Shown piece after piece: positions 28,181 through 35,806 of a DNA stretch of 35,806 nucleotides. This DNA is from Cryptosporangium minutisporangium (GTDB lineage: Bacteria > Actinomycetota > Actinomycetes > Mycobacteriales > Cryptosporangiaceae): positions 181,610 to 217,415 of the forward strand of contig NZ_BAAAYN010000011.1 of the NCBI RefSeq assembly GCF_039536245.1, read 5' to 3'. How positions within the stretch are numbered: position 1 is the first letter of the stretch; the number at the start of each line of letters is the position of its first letter. The notes below the pieces were generated by a model. The model was not told the DNA's origin. It did no database searches and worked only from the letters and a program-made list of their open reading frames with translations. Both the position numbers and the translations under genes were made by a program.

Positions 28181-28825
28181 ATGACCGTTCTGCCACTGAC
28201 GCCGGATGAGCTGCTGACCACCACCCGCAGCGTCCGCAAGCGCCTCGACCTCACCCGGCCGGTGCCGATGGAGCTCGTCCGCGAGTGCCTGGAGATCGCT
28301 CTCCAGGCGCCGAGCGGCTCCAACCGCCAGGACTGGCACTGGGTCGTCGTCACCGAGCCCGGCAAGCGCAAGGCGATCGCCGACTACTACGCCGACTCCT
28401 GGGAGCGGTACATCGCGTCCGGCCATTCGGCGGGGGTGCTCTACGCCGACGATCCGGACCGGGCGGCGGTCCAGCGGCGGATCGGCGACTCCGGGCAGTA
28501 CCTCGCCGACCACATGGCCGAGGTGCCGGTGCTGGTCCTGCCGTGCATCCGGGCCGGATCGCTCGGCGCGGGCAACCAGGCCGGGCTCTGGGGTTCGCTC
28601 CTGCCTGCCGCCTGGAGCTACATGCTCGCCGCGCGCGCCCGCGGCCTCGGCTCCGCGTGGACGACGCTGCACCTGCGGCACGAGGAGGCGATCTCCCAGC
28701 TGCTCGGCATCCCGGACGGGATCGCACAGGGCGCACTGATCCCCACCGCGTACTACACCGGCGAGACGTTCAAACCCGCTGCTCGGCAGCCCTTGGACGA
28801 GGTTCTGCACGTCGACGGCTGGTGA
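28181..28825 (+). CDS. Nitroreductase family flavoprotein
   Basis: A 214-residue FMN-dependent oxidoreductase. The N-terminal TTTRSVRKRLDLTRPVP gives the family's R-S-x-R phosphate contact, followed by EIALQAPSGSNRQDWHWVVV (the P-S-x-x-N-x-Q-x-W motif). The C-terminal half has the glycine-rich ARARGLGSAWTTLHL and LLGIPDGIAQGALIPTAYYTG. The length is normal and no membrane segment is seen. It probably reduces nitro- or quinone-like compounds with NAD(P)H; the physiological substrate is unknown. Confidence 0.9.
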   Translation: MTVLPLTPDELLTTTRSVRKRLDLTRPVPMELVRECLEIALQAPSGSNRQDWHWVVVTEPGKRKAIADYYADSWERYIASGHSAGVLYADDPDRAAVQRRIGDSGQYLADHMAEVPVLVLPCIRAGSLGAGNQAGLWGSLLPAAWSYMLAARARGLGSAWTTLHLRHEEAISQLLGIPDGIAQGALIPTAYYTGETFKPAARQPLDEVLHVDGW

Positions 28826-28889
28826 CCGATCGCCCGCGATTCGTCAGAGCGCTGTCTAGACTCGCCGGAGAGGGAGAAGGAGCGCGACG

Positions 28890-29249
28890 ATGGATCAAGC
28901 CTGGAAGCTGGAACGGCACTTCTGGGAGGAGTTGAGCGAAGGCCGAGCGGGAGGGTTCTACGCCCGCCACATGACCGCCGACGGCTACGTCGTGCTCCCC
29001 AACGGTGTCATGAACCGCGACGAGCTGATCGTCCGCTGGGAGCAGCACGAGCCGCTCACCTACGAGCTCTCCGAACCGCGTCTGCTTCTCGTCGACGGCG
29101 GGAGCGTGCTGATCCAGTACCACGCGTCCGCTGACGGCAGCTGGTTGTCGAACTACCGGGCCTGGATCACCTCGCTCTACACCTGGGAGGGTGCGGACTG
29201 GGCGCTGGTGTTCCGACAACACACCCCCGAGGGCCCGTTCGCGTTCTAA
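28890..29249 (+). CDS. Small NTF2-like (SnoaL/DUF4440-type) protein
   Basis: A 119-residue cone-shaped alpha+beta protein. The pattern [33 protein letters not shown]...[10 protein letters not shown], then strands [44 protein letters not shown] matches the DUF4440/NTF2-like fold used by small isomerases, polyketide cyclases and binding proteins. The ATG at 28890 has a strong GGAGAAGGAG site, and TAGACT at 28857-28862 could be its -10. Catalytic function cannot be assigned. Its stop codon overlaps the stop of the convergent histidine kinase gene. Confidence 0.85.
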   Translation: MDQAWKLERHFWEELSEGRAGGFYARHMTADGYVVLPNGVMNRDELIVRWEQHEPLTYELSEPRLLLVDGGSVLIQYHASADGSWLSNYRAWITSLYTWEGADWALVFRQHTPEGPFAF

Positions 29250-32020
29250 GCAGGCCCGGCGGGCGCCATCTCGGCGATCAGCGTCGACAGCACCCGCTGG
29301 GCGAGGTCGAGTTCGTCGGCGGCCTGCGCGAGCGCCGGGTCGTGGTCGGTCGTGGCCGACAGCCGTCCCAGGGTGGCCATCTCCTCGAGGCTCGCGCAGA
29401 CGGCCGCCAGCGCCGCGGCCCCGATGTTGTCCGCGGAACCCTTGAGCTTGTGCGCTCGCTCGGCCACCGCCCGGGAGTCCCCGGCCCGCAGGGCGTCGCG
29501 GAGATCGGCCAGCGTCTCGGGGGCGGTCCGGACGAACGCGCTGACCATCTCGACGAGCAGCATCTTCTCGGCGTCGAGCGGGTCCGGCCCGGCGAACTCG
29601 GCGAACCGCTCCCGGATGCGCCGCTCCCGGTCGTCGGTCGCCCGCGGTCCGGGCTCCTCCCCGGCGTCCCCGGCCAAGGCCTCCACCCGGTCACGGGCGA
29701 GGTCGTCGAGCAGTCGTCGCAGGTCGTCGGCGCGCACCGGTTTCGGCAGGTAGTTGTCCATGCCGGCCGCGCGGCAGGCCGCTTTGTCCTCGACCAGCAC
29801 GCTCGCGGTCATCGCGACGATGTGCGGCTGCTGGTCCGCGGGCAGCCCCGCGCGGATCCGGCGGGTCGCTTCCAACCCGTCCATCGTCGGCATCTGCACG
29901 TCCATCAGGACGACGTCGTACGGCGCGCGCTGCACGGCCTGCACGGCCTCGAGCCCGTCGGCGACGGTGTCCACCAGGTGCCCCTGCTTCGACAGCATCA
30001 GCTGCGCGACCTTCTGGTTCACCGGGTTGTCCTCGGCCAGCAGCACCCGTAGCGGCGTCGAGACCGGGCCGGCCGGTGCACCGACGTCCTCCCGGACCGG
30101 CTGAGCCCTGGCGAGGGTGCGAGCCAGCGTGGCGTGCAGCACCCCGCCCCGGGCCGGCTTCGTCAGCACCGCGTCGAACAGCCGTTGCTGGTCCGGGCCG
30201 GGCCGCCACGCGACGCTGGTCAGGAGGATCAGCGGCAGGCCGGCGGTCTCCTCCCCGGCGCGGAGTGCGGCGGCCAGCTGCGCCCCGTCCATCTCCGGCA
30301 TGTGCATGTCCAGAACGGCCACGTCGAACTGGGCCGAGGCCCGGAGCAGCTCCAGCGCCTCGGCAGCCGAGCTGACGTCGCTGCAGCGCATCCCCCAGCC
30401 GGTCAGCTGCAGCCGCAGCACGCGCCGGTTCGTCGCGTTGTCGTCGACGATCAGCGCGTGGGCCCCGCTGAGCGCCGCATGGTCCGGTGGACGCAGCTCG
30501 GCGTCCGCGCAGCCGGTCAGCAGGGCGGTGAGCGTGAACGTCGAGCCGACACCCACCTCGCTCACCACGGCGATGTCGCCGCCCATCGCGTGCGCCAGCC
30601 GACGGCTGATCGCCAGCCCCAGCCCGGTCCCGCCGTAGACCCGGGTCGTGGACGAGTCGACCTGCGCGAACGACCGGAACACCCGGTCCATCCGGTCGGC
30701 CGGGATGCCGGGCCCGGTGTCCCGCACCTCGGCGGTCAGCTCGACCGGCCCGTCCGGCGATTCGTCCAGACGCCGGCCGCGGACGGCGAGGACGACCTCG
30801 CCCTGGGCGGTGAACTTCACCGCGTTGCTGAGCAGGTTCACCATGATCTGCCGCAGCCGGGTCACGTCGCCGCGCAGGATCGGCGGCGTACCCGCGTCCA
30901 GGCTGCCGACCAGCTCCAACCCTTTCCGCTCGGCGTCCAGGGCGACCAGCGCGAGCGCGCTGTCCATGCACTCACGCAGGTCGAAGGGGCCGTCGTCGAG
31001 CTCCAGCTCACCGGACTCGATCTTGGAGAAGTCCAGGATGTCGTTGATGATCCCGAGCAGCGCCTCACCGGAGTCCCGGACCGTCTTCACGAACTCCCGC
31101 TGCTCGTTGTCGAGGTCGGTATCCATCAGCAGCCCCGTCATGCCGATCACCGCGTTCATCGGTGTGCGGATCTCGTGGCTCATCGTGGCGAGGAACGCGG
31201 ACTTGGCGGCGGCCGCGGCGACGGCCTCGTCCCGGGCCCGCGAGATCACCTCGATCGACGTGTTGACGGCCTGGCCCATCCGCTCCAGCTCCACCGGGCC
31301 GGACACCTCGGCCGGGCGGGACAGATCACCGGCAATGATCCGGTTCGCCGCGGCGGTCACCTCCGCGATCGGCCGGGTGACTCGTCTCGTCACCCACCAC
31401 GCCCCGAGGCCGAACACCACGACCGCCGCCGTCGAGCCCCAGAGGATCAGCGCCCGGGTACGCAGCGCGCTCTGCTCGCTCGCCGCCTGACGCTCGTCCA
31501 GCAGCCGGAGCTCCTCGGCGCGCATCAGGTCCAAGCGGGCGAAGATCTGGATCATCGCGGCCGAGCCCTGGCCGGACACCGTGAAGCTCCGCGCCGCCTC
31601 GAATCCGCTGGTCCGGCGCAGCTCCACGATCTCGGCCATCACCGCGAGCTTGACCTGCACCGGAACGTCGAGCGCGTCGAGTGCCCGCTGCTGGCGCGGG
31701 TTCTCGGCGACGGCCGTGCGCAGGTCCGCCAGGTCGGTCGGGACCCGGCTGATCGCCTGCTGGTACGGGTAGAGGTAGCTCGCCCGGCCGGTGATCACGT
31801 ACCCCCGGTGGCCGCGTTCGGCGTCCAGGAAGCGTTCGCGGACCGTCTCGATCCGGTGCAGCACGTCGTAGCTCTGGTCCACCGGCTCCCGGTCGCGGAG
31901 CAGCGTCCCGATGCGCACGGAGGCGCTCAGCCCGATGACCGCGAGCGCCACCATCGCGAGCACGAAGCCGAGCGCGAGCAGGCGGCCGACGGTCAGCCGG
32001 AGGCGGGGCACGGTGAACAC
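29246..32020 (-). CDS. Hybrid sensor histidine kinase (CHASE3-HAMP-HisKA-HATPase-REC-REC-Hpt)
   Basis: A 924-residue membrane sensor from the GTG at 32020; the frame stays open to a GTG at 32149, but those 43 residues are Gly/Ala-rich and neither start has a clear ribosome site. Order: TM1 (about 12-33), CHASE3-like extracytoplasmic domain ([19 protein letters not shown]), TM2 (about 191-212), HAMP, HisKA with phosphorylated H282 (SHEIRTPMN), HATPase (N box [10 protein letters not shown] boxes DTGPGIP and [10 protein letters not shown]), REC1 (VDDN, Asp571 in [11 protein letters not shown]), REC2 (AEDNPVNQ, Asp707 in [14 protein letters not shown]) and Hpt ([10 protein letters not shown], His857). 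A complete internal phosphorelay is thus present. The output regulator is not adjacent and the signal is unknown. Confidence 0.93.
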   Translation of the reverse strand: MFTVPRLRLTVGRLLALGFVLAMVALAVIGLSASVRIGTLLRDREPVDQSYDVLHRIETVRERFLDAERGHRGYVITGRASYLYPYQQAISRVPTDLADLRTAVAENPRQQRALDALDVPVQVKLAVMAEIVELRRTSGFEAARSFTVSGQGSAAMIQIFARLDLMRAEELRLLDERQAASEQSALRTRALILWGSTAAVVVFGLGAWWVTRRVTRPIAEVTAAANRIIAGDLSRPAEVSGPVELERMGQAVNTSIEVISRARDEAVAAAAAKSAFLATMSHEIRTPMNAVIGMTGLLMDTDLDNEQREFVKTVRDSGEALLGIINDILDFSKIESGELELDDGPFDLRECMDSALALVALDAERKGLELVGSLDAGTPPILRGDVTRLRQIMVNLLSNAVKFTAQGEVVLAVRGRRLDESPDGPVELTAEVRDTGPGIPADRMDRVFRSFAQVDSSTTRVYGGTGLGLAISRRLAHAMGGDIAVVSEVGVGSTFTLTALLTGCADAELRPPDHAALSGAHALIVDDNATNRRVLRLQLTGWGMRCSDVSSAAEALELLRASAQFDVAVLDMHMPEMDGAQLAAALRAGEETAGLPLILLTSVAWRPGPDQQRLFDAVLTKPARGGVLHATLARTLARAQPVREDVGAPAGPVSTPLRVLLAEDNPVNQKVAQLMLSKQGHLVDTVADGLEAVQAVQRAPYDVVLMDVQMPTMDGLEATRRIRAGLPADQQPHIVAMTASVLVEDKAACRAAGMDNYLPKPVRADDLRRLLDDLARDRVEALAGDAGEEPGPRATDDRERRIRERFAEFAGPDPLDAEKMLLVEMVSAFVRTAPETLADLRDALRAGDSRAVAERAHKLKGSADNIGAAALAAVCASLEEMATLGRLSATTDHDPALAQAADELDLAQRVLSTLIAEMAPAGPA

Positions 32021-32473
32021 GGAACGCCGGGGTTCGGACGGCGCTCCGCCCGGACCCGCGGTGGTCCACGCCGTCCCCGCGCCAGCCAGCGCTGCCCCCT
32101 CGTCCGATGAACGGCGTGCAGCCGCTCCCGAAGAGCACCCGAACGGCACTCGTCAGCCCATCGGCGAGGACCCCGCGTCCTGAAGCATTTCGGCGCTCCG
32201 TCCGAGCATTCCGCCGGAGGAGCGGCTCGGTGGCTCCCGGGCGCCGAGCAGTTCCTCCGGGAGGTGGTGGCCCGGGAACCGTCCCCGGTGAGTGCCACCG
32301 TCCTCGGCGCGACGCTCATCGACGCCGGCTGGCGGATCCGGAGCAGCCTCTCGTCCGAGCCGTCCACGCGTCGCGGCCTACCCCGGGCTGCTGCATTCCG
32401 TCGGCGCCGGAAGAACTCCGCCTAGTCGCCTCGATCCAGGAAGAAGTCGCGCGCCGAGGAGTAGAAAGGCCCG
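32021..32473. other. 453-nt divergent region between the kinase and the Ddn-like gene
   Basis: No gene I can support lies here. Both strands have open frames, but they are Arg/Ser/Pro-rich and unlike any family. The last bases carry AAAGG 5 nt before the ATG at 32474. Promoters for both genes must lie here, but I see no convincing hexamers. Confidence 0.5.
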
Positions 32474-32875
32474 ATGGGACTCCTCAAGAACCTGATGATC
32501 AAGCTGCACCGGCGCAGCGGCGACCGGTTCATGGGCATGGATCTGCTGTACCTGACGACGGTCGGTGCGAAGTCCGGAGAGAAGCGACAGTCTCCGGTGG
32601 CGCGCGTCGCCGACGGTGACGACGCCTGGCTGATCGCCGGCACGAACGGCGGGAAGTCGCAGCACCCCGCCTGGTACCACAACGTCAAAGCCCACCCCGA
32701 CCAGGTCTGGTTCGAGTACGGCGGCCAGACCGTCCAGGCCCAGGTCGAGGAGCTGCACGGTCCCCGCAGGGACGAAGCGTGGCAGCAGATCCTCGTCGAC
32801 CAACCACGCTTCGCCGACTACGCGCGCAAGACCGATCGGGTCATCCCGATCCTCCGGCTCACGCGGGCGGTCTAA
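32474..32875 (+). CDS. Deazaflavin (F420)-dependent nitroreductase family protein (Ddn-like)
   Basis: A 133-residue split-barrel protein close to the Ddn family. LLYLTTVGAKSGEKRQSPVA, WLIAGTNGGKSQHPAWYHNV and the K-x-H-P-D-Q-V-W-F pattern are hallmarks of the F420-binding loop and the WYHN segment. The length is nearly that of the conserved domain alone. These enzymes use reduced F420 to reduce quinones, enones or nitro compounds (established for the family); the substrate here is unknown. Its stop overlaps that of the convergent PLDc_N/SHOCT gene. It is the second member of this fold in the window, after 2796-3266, and the better match to Ddn. Confidence 0.9.
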   Translation: MGLLKNLMIKLHRRSGDRFMGMDLLYLTTVGAKSGEKRQSPVARVADGDDAWLIAGTNGGKSQHPAWYHNVKAHPDQVWFEYGGQTVQAQVEELHGPRRDEAWQQILVDQPRFADYARKTDRVIPILRLTRAV

Positions 32876-33303
32876 GACACCTCGGCCGGCGGTCGGCTCG
32901 TCGCCAACACCTTGGCCTTCAGCGTCTGGAACTCGCTCTCGTTGATGGCGCCGGAGTCGAGCAGCGCCTTCGCCGAGGCGATCTCGTCCGCCGGGCTCGA
33001 CGTGCCGCCGCTCGGCGCCGCCACCGACCTGATGTAGGCAGCCTGTTGCTTCTGCGCCTCGGCGCGGGCTGCGACTGCACGTTCGGTCATGCCGTTGCCA
33101 CGGGCGATCATGTAGACCAGCATGCCGAGGATCGGGAGGATGATCAGGAAGAGCGCCCACGCCGTCTTGGCGAAGCCGCCGAGGTCCCGGCTGCGGAAGA
33201 GGTCGCCGAAGACCCAGAAGAGGCACATGAACCAGGCGAAGAAGATGAAGAACTCGAACATCGCCAGCAGGAACGAGCCGTTGTCATCGAACACGATGGA
33301 CAC
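32872..33303 (-). CDS. PLDc_N/SHOCT-domain membrane protein
   Basis: A 143-residue protein with two hydrophobic helices (FLLAMFEFFIFFAWFMCLFWVFGDLF and AWALFLIILPILGMLVYMIARG) separated by RSRDLGGFAKT, the phospholipase D N-terminal (PLDc_N) pattern, here without any PLD catalytic domain. A linker follows, then a SHOCT domain at the C-terminus (ADEIASAKALLDSGAINESEFQTLKAKVL). Such short PLDc_N-SHOCT proteins are common in actinomycetes and have no established role. The start is a GTG at 33303 or, with better spacing from AAGGG, a GTG at 33294. Confidence 0.88.
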   Translation of the reverse strand: MSIVFDDNGSFLLAMFEFFIFFAWFMCLFWVFGDLFRSRDLGGFAKTAWALFLIILPILGMLVYMIARGNGMTERAVAARAEAQKQQAAYIRSVAAPSGGTSSPADEIASAKALLDSGAINESEFQTLKAKVLATSRPPAEVS

Positions 33304-33467
33304 CCTTCGGAATCGCCGCTGAACACGTCGGCGGCGCGTGGAGTCATCTCCTGTCTCCCAGTCCAGCGGATCCGGGTCGTCTCCGCCTCATCCGCTACGA
33401 GTGGTTCCGAGCTCGCGGTGCGGGGATCGAGGACGGCCACGACGGCCCGCGCAGGCAACGCGGCGAC

Positions 33468-34235
33468 TCAGTGGCTTCCGGCGAAGCCCTGCTCCCGGGC
33501 GCGGGCAGCGGCGTCGCGGAGCGAGCCGCGGTACATCGGGCCGTGGCCCGGCAGCAGTATCTCGGCGTCGAGCGCTTCGAGCGTGTCCAGGGCCTCCAGC
33601 GTCTGCTGCTGATCGTGGTGGAACAGCGGGAGCAGCAGCTGCGGCCCCTCGAGCCGGGACGTCGGATGACCGGTCACCAGCGTGTCGCCGGTGACGATCA
33701 CGCCCACGTCCGGCACCAGGTAGCACGTGTGGCCGGAGGTGTGGCCCGGCGTCGGCACCGGCACCGGACGGCCGGGCAGACCGAGGAGGCCGCCGGACGG
33801 GAACGGCATCGCGTCGGGGAGCGTGACGTGCTTGGTCCCACCGGCCCGCACCACGTGCATCGACCAGCCGAAAAACCCGTGGCGGTGCACGTTGCGCACG
33901 ACGTCGAGCGGTGTGGCCTGCTCGCGGTACTCGCCGTGGACGTGCCGCACCTCGGTGGACGACAGGTACACCGGGATGTGGTTCGGCACTCCACCGAGCA
34001 GCGCGGGCAGCGAGCCGATGTGGTCGATGTGTCCGTGCGTGATCAGCACGGCGGCGATCTGATCGGGCCGGTAGCCGATCAGATCCAGCGACTGCCGGAC
34101 GGCGTCGACGTCGCCGGGGTAGCCCGCGTCGATCAGCGTCACCGCGTCGCCGTCGGCGAGCACGACCCAGTTGACCGCATCACCCTCGACGAAATGCACG
34201 CCCTTCGCGACTTCGGTGACCGTCGGTGCACCCAT
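33468..34235 (-). CDS. Metallo-beta-lactamase-fold hydrolase
   Basis: A 255-residue MBL-fold enzyme. The metal-binding core T-H-G-H-I-D-H (ITHGHIDHIGS) is followed by downstream ligands in PTPGHTSGHTCYL, VIVTGDTLV and the final LLPGHGPMY, so the dinuclear zinc set looks complete. The extended middle (residues about 95-150) is probably the substrate-specific lid. It starts at the ATG at 34235; the frame is open a further 18 codons. The pattern resembles the glyoxalase II/lactonase side of the family rather than a true beta-lactamase. It is transcribed alone or with the RsbW-like gene 54 nt upstream. Confidence 0.9.
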   Translation of the reverse strand: MGAPTVTEVAKGVHFVEGDAVNWVVLADGDAVTLIDAGYPGDVDAVRQSLDLIGYRPDQIAAVLITHGHIDHIGSLPALLGGVPNHIPVYLSSTEVRHVHGEYREQATPLDVVRNVHRHGFFGWSMHVVRAGGTKHVTLPDAMPFPSGGLLGLPGRPVPVPTPGHTSGHTCYLVPDVGVIVTGDTLVTGHPTSRLEGPQLLLPLFHHDQQQTLEALDTLEALDAEILLPGHGPMYRGSLRDAAARAREQGFAGSH

Positions 34236-34289
34236 GTCCGCTCCGATCCCAGAGCCCGGTTGGGCTTGCGACCGTAGCAGCAGCCTCAC

Positions 34290-34685
34290 TCAGACCGGGA
34301 TCGCGGCCCAGACCGTTTTGCCGTCGCGCTCCTCCGAGCAGCCCCAGCGGTCGGCGATCGCGCCGACCAGCCGGAGACCGCGCCCACGGGTGGCTTCTGG
34401 GTCGAGCGGCCGGACGACGATCGGTCGCCGGCTCGCGTCCTGCACCGAGACCTGCACGAACGAGTCACACAGCTTGATCGCCAGGCGGAACGGCGTCCGC
34501 GCGTGGTCGACGACGTTCGCGACCATCTCGTGCACCACCAGCAGAATGTCCTCGGCCGCGGTCCCGGCGATCCGCCACTGGGCGAGCAGCGCCCGGACGG
34601 AGCCGCGCACTTCGGCGGTCGCCGTGGCGGTCGGTTCGTGGGCCTCGTCCAGCTGCTGGGCCGTCGGCTCGCACTCGATACTCAT
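34290..34685 (-). CDS. RsbW-like ATP-binding protein (anti-sigma factor/serine kinase type)
   Basis: A 131-residue single-domain GHKL ATPase. The N box HEMVANVVDHA and the G box (ATRGRGLRLVGAIADRWG) are clear. The family includes anti-sigma kinases that phosphorylate STAS antagonists and hold SigB-like factors. The N-terminal 30 residues are polar. It starts at the ATG at 34685, 11 nt after GGAGG. No STAS partner or sigma factor gene is adjacent, so it is an orphan here. The SigB-like promoter at 3945-3969 shows that such regulation may exist in this genome (inference). Confidence 0.88.
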   Translation of the reverse strand: MSIECEPTAQQLDEAHEPTATATAEVRGSVRALLAQWRIAGTAAEDILLVVHEMVANVVDHARTPFRLAIKLCDSFVQVSVQDASRRPIVVRPLDPEATRGRGLRLVGAIADRWGCSEERDGKTVWAAIPV

Positions 34686-34774
34686 CGGACGGACCACCTC
34701 CACCGCTCGCCTCTCTGTCCCCACCTACGACAGGAGTATCCGGTGCAGCTTCGCCGGAAACGAATCGGACCGTC

Positions 34775-35746
34775 CTATTTGCCGATCAGGCGCTCGGCGG
34801 TGTCGACGTCGGTGATCAGGACGTTAACCCAGTCGTTGAGCAACGCCGCCCGGATCGCGGACAGCTTCTGCTCTCCCCCGGCCACCGCGACCCGCCGCTC
34901 GATCGTCCGCAGGTCCGCGCTGGTGATGCCGACCACCCGCTGGTCGAGCCGCGACTTCACCGGGCGTCCGTGGTCGTCGAAGAACCGCAGGCACACGTCC
35001 CCCACGGCGCCGAGCGCCCGCAGCTCGTCCTGGTCGGCCGCGGCCACCGCGTTGCCCGACTGCAGCAGCAGCGGCGACGGCTCCAGACTGCCGATCCCGA
35101 CGAGCGCGACGGTCAGTTCCTTCCACTGCGCCATCACCGCGGCGACCGCGTCGTCCTGGGTCAGCGCGCGCCGGATCGCGGGCGTCCCGACCAGGCCGGG
35201 CGACGGGACGAACACCGGCCGCGCGCCGGTCAGCTCGGCCAGGCGCCCGGTCAGCCGGGTGGCCTGTACCTGCGCTTCCGGGCTGCCGACCCCGCCGACG
35301 ATCTGCACGACCCGGTCGGCGACCTGCGTGTGCTTCGGGTGCATGGCGTCGACCGCGGCGAGCAGCGTCTCGCTCCAGGACGAGATGCCGATGACGTCGC
35401 CGCCCTTGAGCGTCGCGTCCAGGTAGACGGCGGCGGCCGCACCGAGCGCGGGGATGACGTCCCCGTTCGAGCCGTCGGTGTCGACCACGACCGCGTCCCG
35501 CAGGCCGTAGCGCTGCTGCAGTTGCTCTTCCAGCTCGATGTGGACGCCCGGCGGCAGTACGACGACGGTGCGGACGATGCCGCGGGTGGCCGCCTCCTTG
35601 AGCAGCCGGGAGACGCGCGGCTGCGAGATGTTCAGCTGGGCGGCGATTTCGGGCTGGCGCATGCCCTGCTCGTGGTACATCCGGGCGACCTTGGCCAGCA
35701 TCCGCAGCTGCTCGGCGCCCGCGGTGCGCACGCCGGTGACCGGCAT
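34775..35746 (-). CDS. SorC/DeoR-like sugar-binding transcriptional regulator
   Basis: A 323-residue regulator. An N-terminal sigma-70-region-4-like HTH (VARMYHEQGMRQPEIAAQLN, SQPRVSRLLKEAATRGIV) is followed by the SorC sugar-binding domain (LGAAAAVYLDATLKGGDVIGISSW, VVQIVGGVGSP, GIGSLEPSPLLLQSG, VVGITSADLRTI). The length is typical of the SorC group, which binds phosphorylated sugars and controls sugar or polyol operons. The ATG at 35746 is chosen because GGGGG lies 6 nt upstream; another ATG at 35761 is in frame. The target is probably beyond the right end of the window, though control of the galactoside operon cannot be excluded. Confidence 0.92.
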   Translation of the reverse strand: MPVTGVRTAGAEQLRMLAKVARMYHEQGMRQPEIAAQLNISQPRVSRLLKEAATRGIVRTVVVLPPGVHIELEEQLQQRYGLRDAVVVDTDGSNGDVIPALGAAAAVYLDATLKGGDVIGISSWSETLLAAVDAMHPKHTQVADRVVQIVGGVGSPEAQVQATRLTGRLAELTGARPVFVPSPGLVGTPAIRRALTQDDAVAAVMAQWKELTVALVGIGSLEPSPLLLQSGNAVAAADQDELRALGAVGDVCLRFFDDHGRPVKSRLDQRVVGITSADLRTIERRVAVAGGEQKLSAIRAALLNDWVNVLITDVDTAERLIGK

Positions 35747-35806
35747 CTGAGTCCCCCTCATATCTATTCAGCGCGAGTGTATCCATCGCCGCGGGCGGGG
35801 CCCCCC

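Noticed and set aside
30134-32110. 658-codon plus-strand frame opposite the histidine kinase
   Set aside because: No domain and Arg/His/Asp-rich; the kinase domains on the minus strand are complete and uninterrupted.
32150-32473. Short plus-strand gene between the kinase and the Ddn-like gene
   Set aside because: The open frames are Arg/Ser/Pro-rich, lack ribosome sites and match no family.
33468-34235. True beta-lactamase resistance gene
   Set aside because: Only the general metal-binding fold is shared; there is no signal peptide, and the sequence resembles cytoplasmic hydrolases of the superfamily.

Overview
The window is GC-rich throughout, with frequent GTG starts, many 1-4 nt gene overlaps and several probable leaderless genes. 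It also carries two deazaflavin (F420)-type nitroreductase-fold proteins, a SigB-like promoter and Tat-lipoprotein sugar uptake. Together these point to a chromosome segment of a high-GC actinomycete (Frankia/Cryptosporangium/Kineosporia-like groups fit; the genus cannot be fixed from the sequence alone). I see no rRNA, tRNA, CRISPR array, integrase, transposase or phage gene, so it reads as ordinary chromosome with a few small non-coding elements. LAYOUT: 1-3.3 kb holds two divergent pairs: a thiamine-diphosphate 2-keto acid decarboxylase facing an AsnC/Lrp regulator, and a MarR regulator facing a deazaflavin-type nitroreductase. 3.3-6 kb holds a membrane-anchored coiled-coil protein with a SigB-like promoter, an acyl-CoA thioesterase II, and a solitary DnaG-core/TOPRIM protein. 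6-11.5 kb (minus strand) holds a translationally coupled pair of acyl-CoA dehydrogenase subunits, a 14-TM drug-efflux MFS protein and an EamA exporter. 11.6-17.4 kb holds a 946-residue Hsp70-ATPase/low-complexity/WD40 fusion, a MATE exporter coupled to a SAM methyltransferase, and an AlkB-like dioxygenase. 17.7-19.3 kb holds a fatty-acyl-CoA ligase. 19.67-28.13 kb is one long plus-strand galactoside operon: Tat lipoprotein binding protein, two ABC permeases, GH42 beta-galactosidase, galK, a DeoR regulator overlapping galK, and galT. 28.2-35.8 kb holds a nitroreductase, an NTF2-like protein, a hybrid histidine kinase with a complete internal phosphorelay, a second deazaflavin-type protein, a PLDc_N/SHOCT membrane protein, a metallo-beta-lactamase-fold hydrolase, an RsbW-like ATP-binding protein and a SorC-type regulator. 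HOW THEY WORK TOGETHER: the sugar operon imports a galactoside, cleaves it in the cytoplasm with GH42 and feeds galactose into the Leloir pathway through GalK and GalT. The ABC ATPase and GalE must come from elsewhere. The acyl-CoA ligase, thioesterase and ACAD pair suggest fatty-acid or sterol side-chain metabolism. The MFS, EamA and MATE proteins form an export cluster. MOST UNUSUAL: (1) two copies of a roughly 135-nt multi-stem element at 6002-6137 and 8638-8769, directly behind two minus-strand genes, whose arms differ by base-pair-preserving changes; (2) two copies of a 69-nt inverted-repeat element (13-nt arms, exactly 43-nt spacer) at the 5' ends of two unrelated genes, the AlkB-like gene (16745-16813) and the beta-galactosidase (22901-22969). 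I do not recognise either as a named family.
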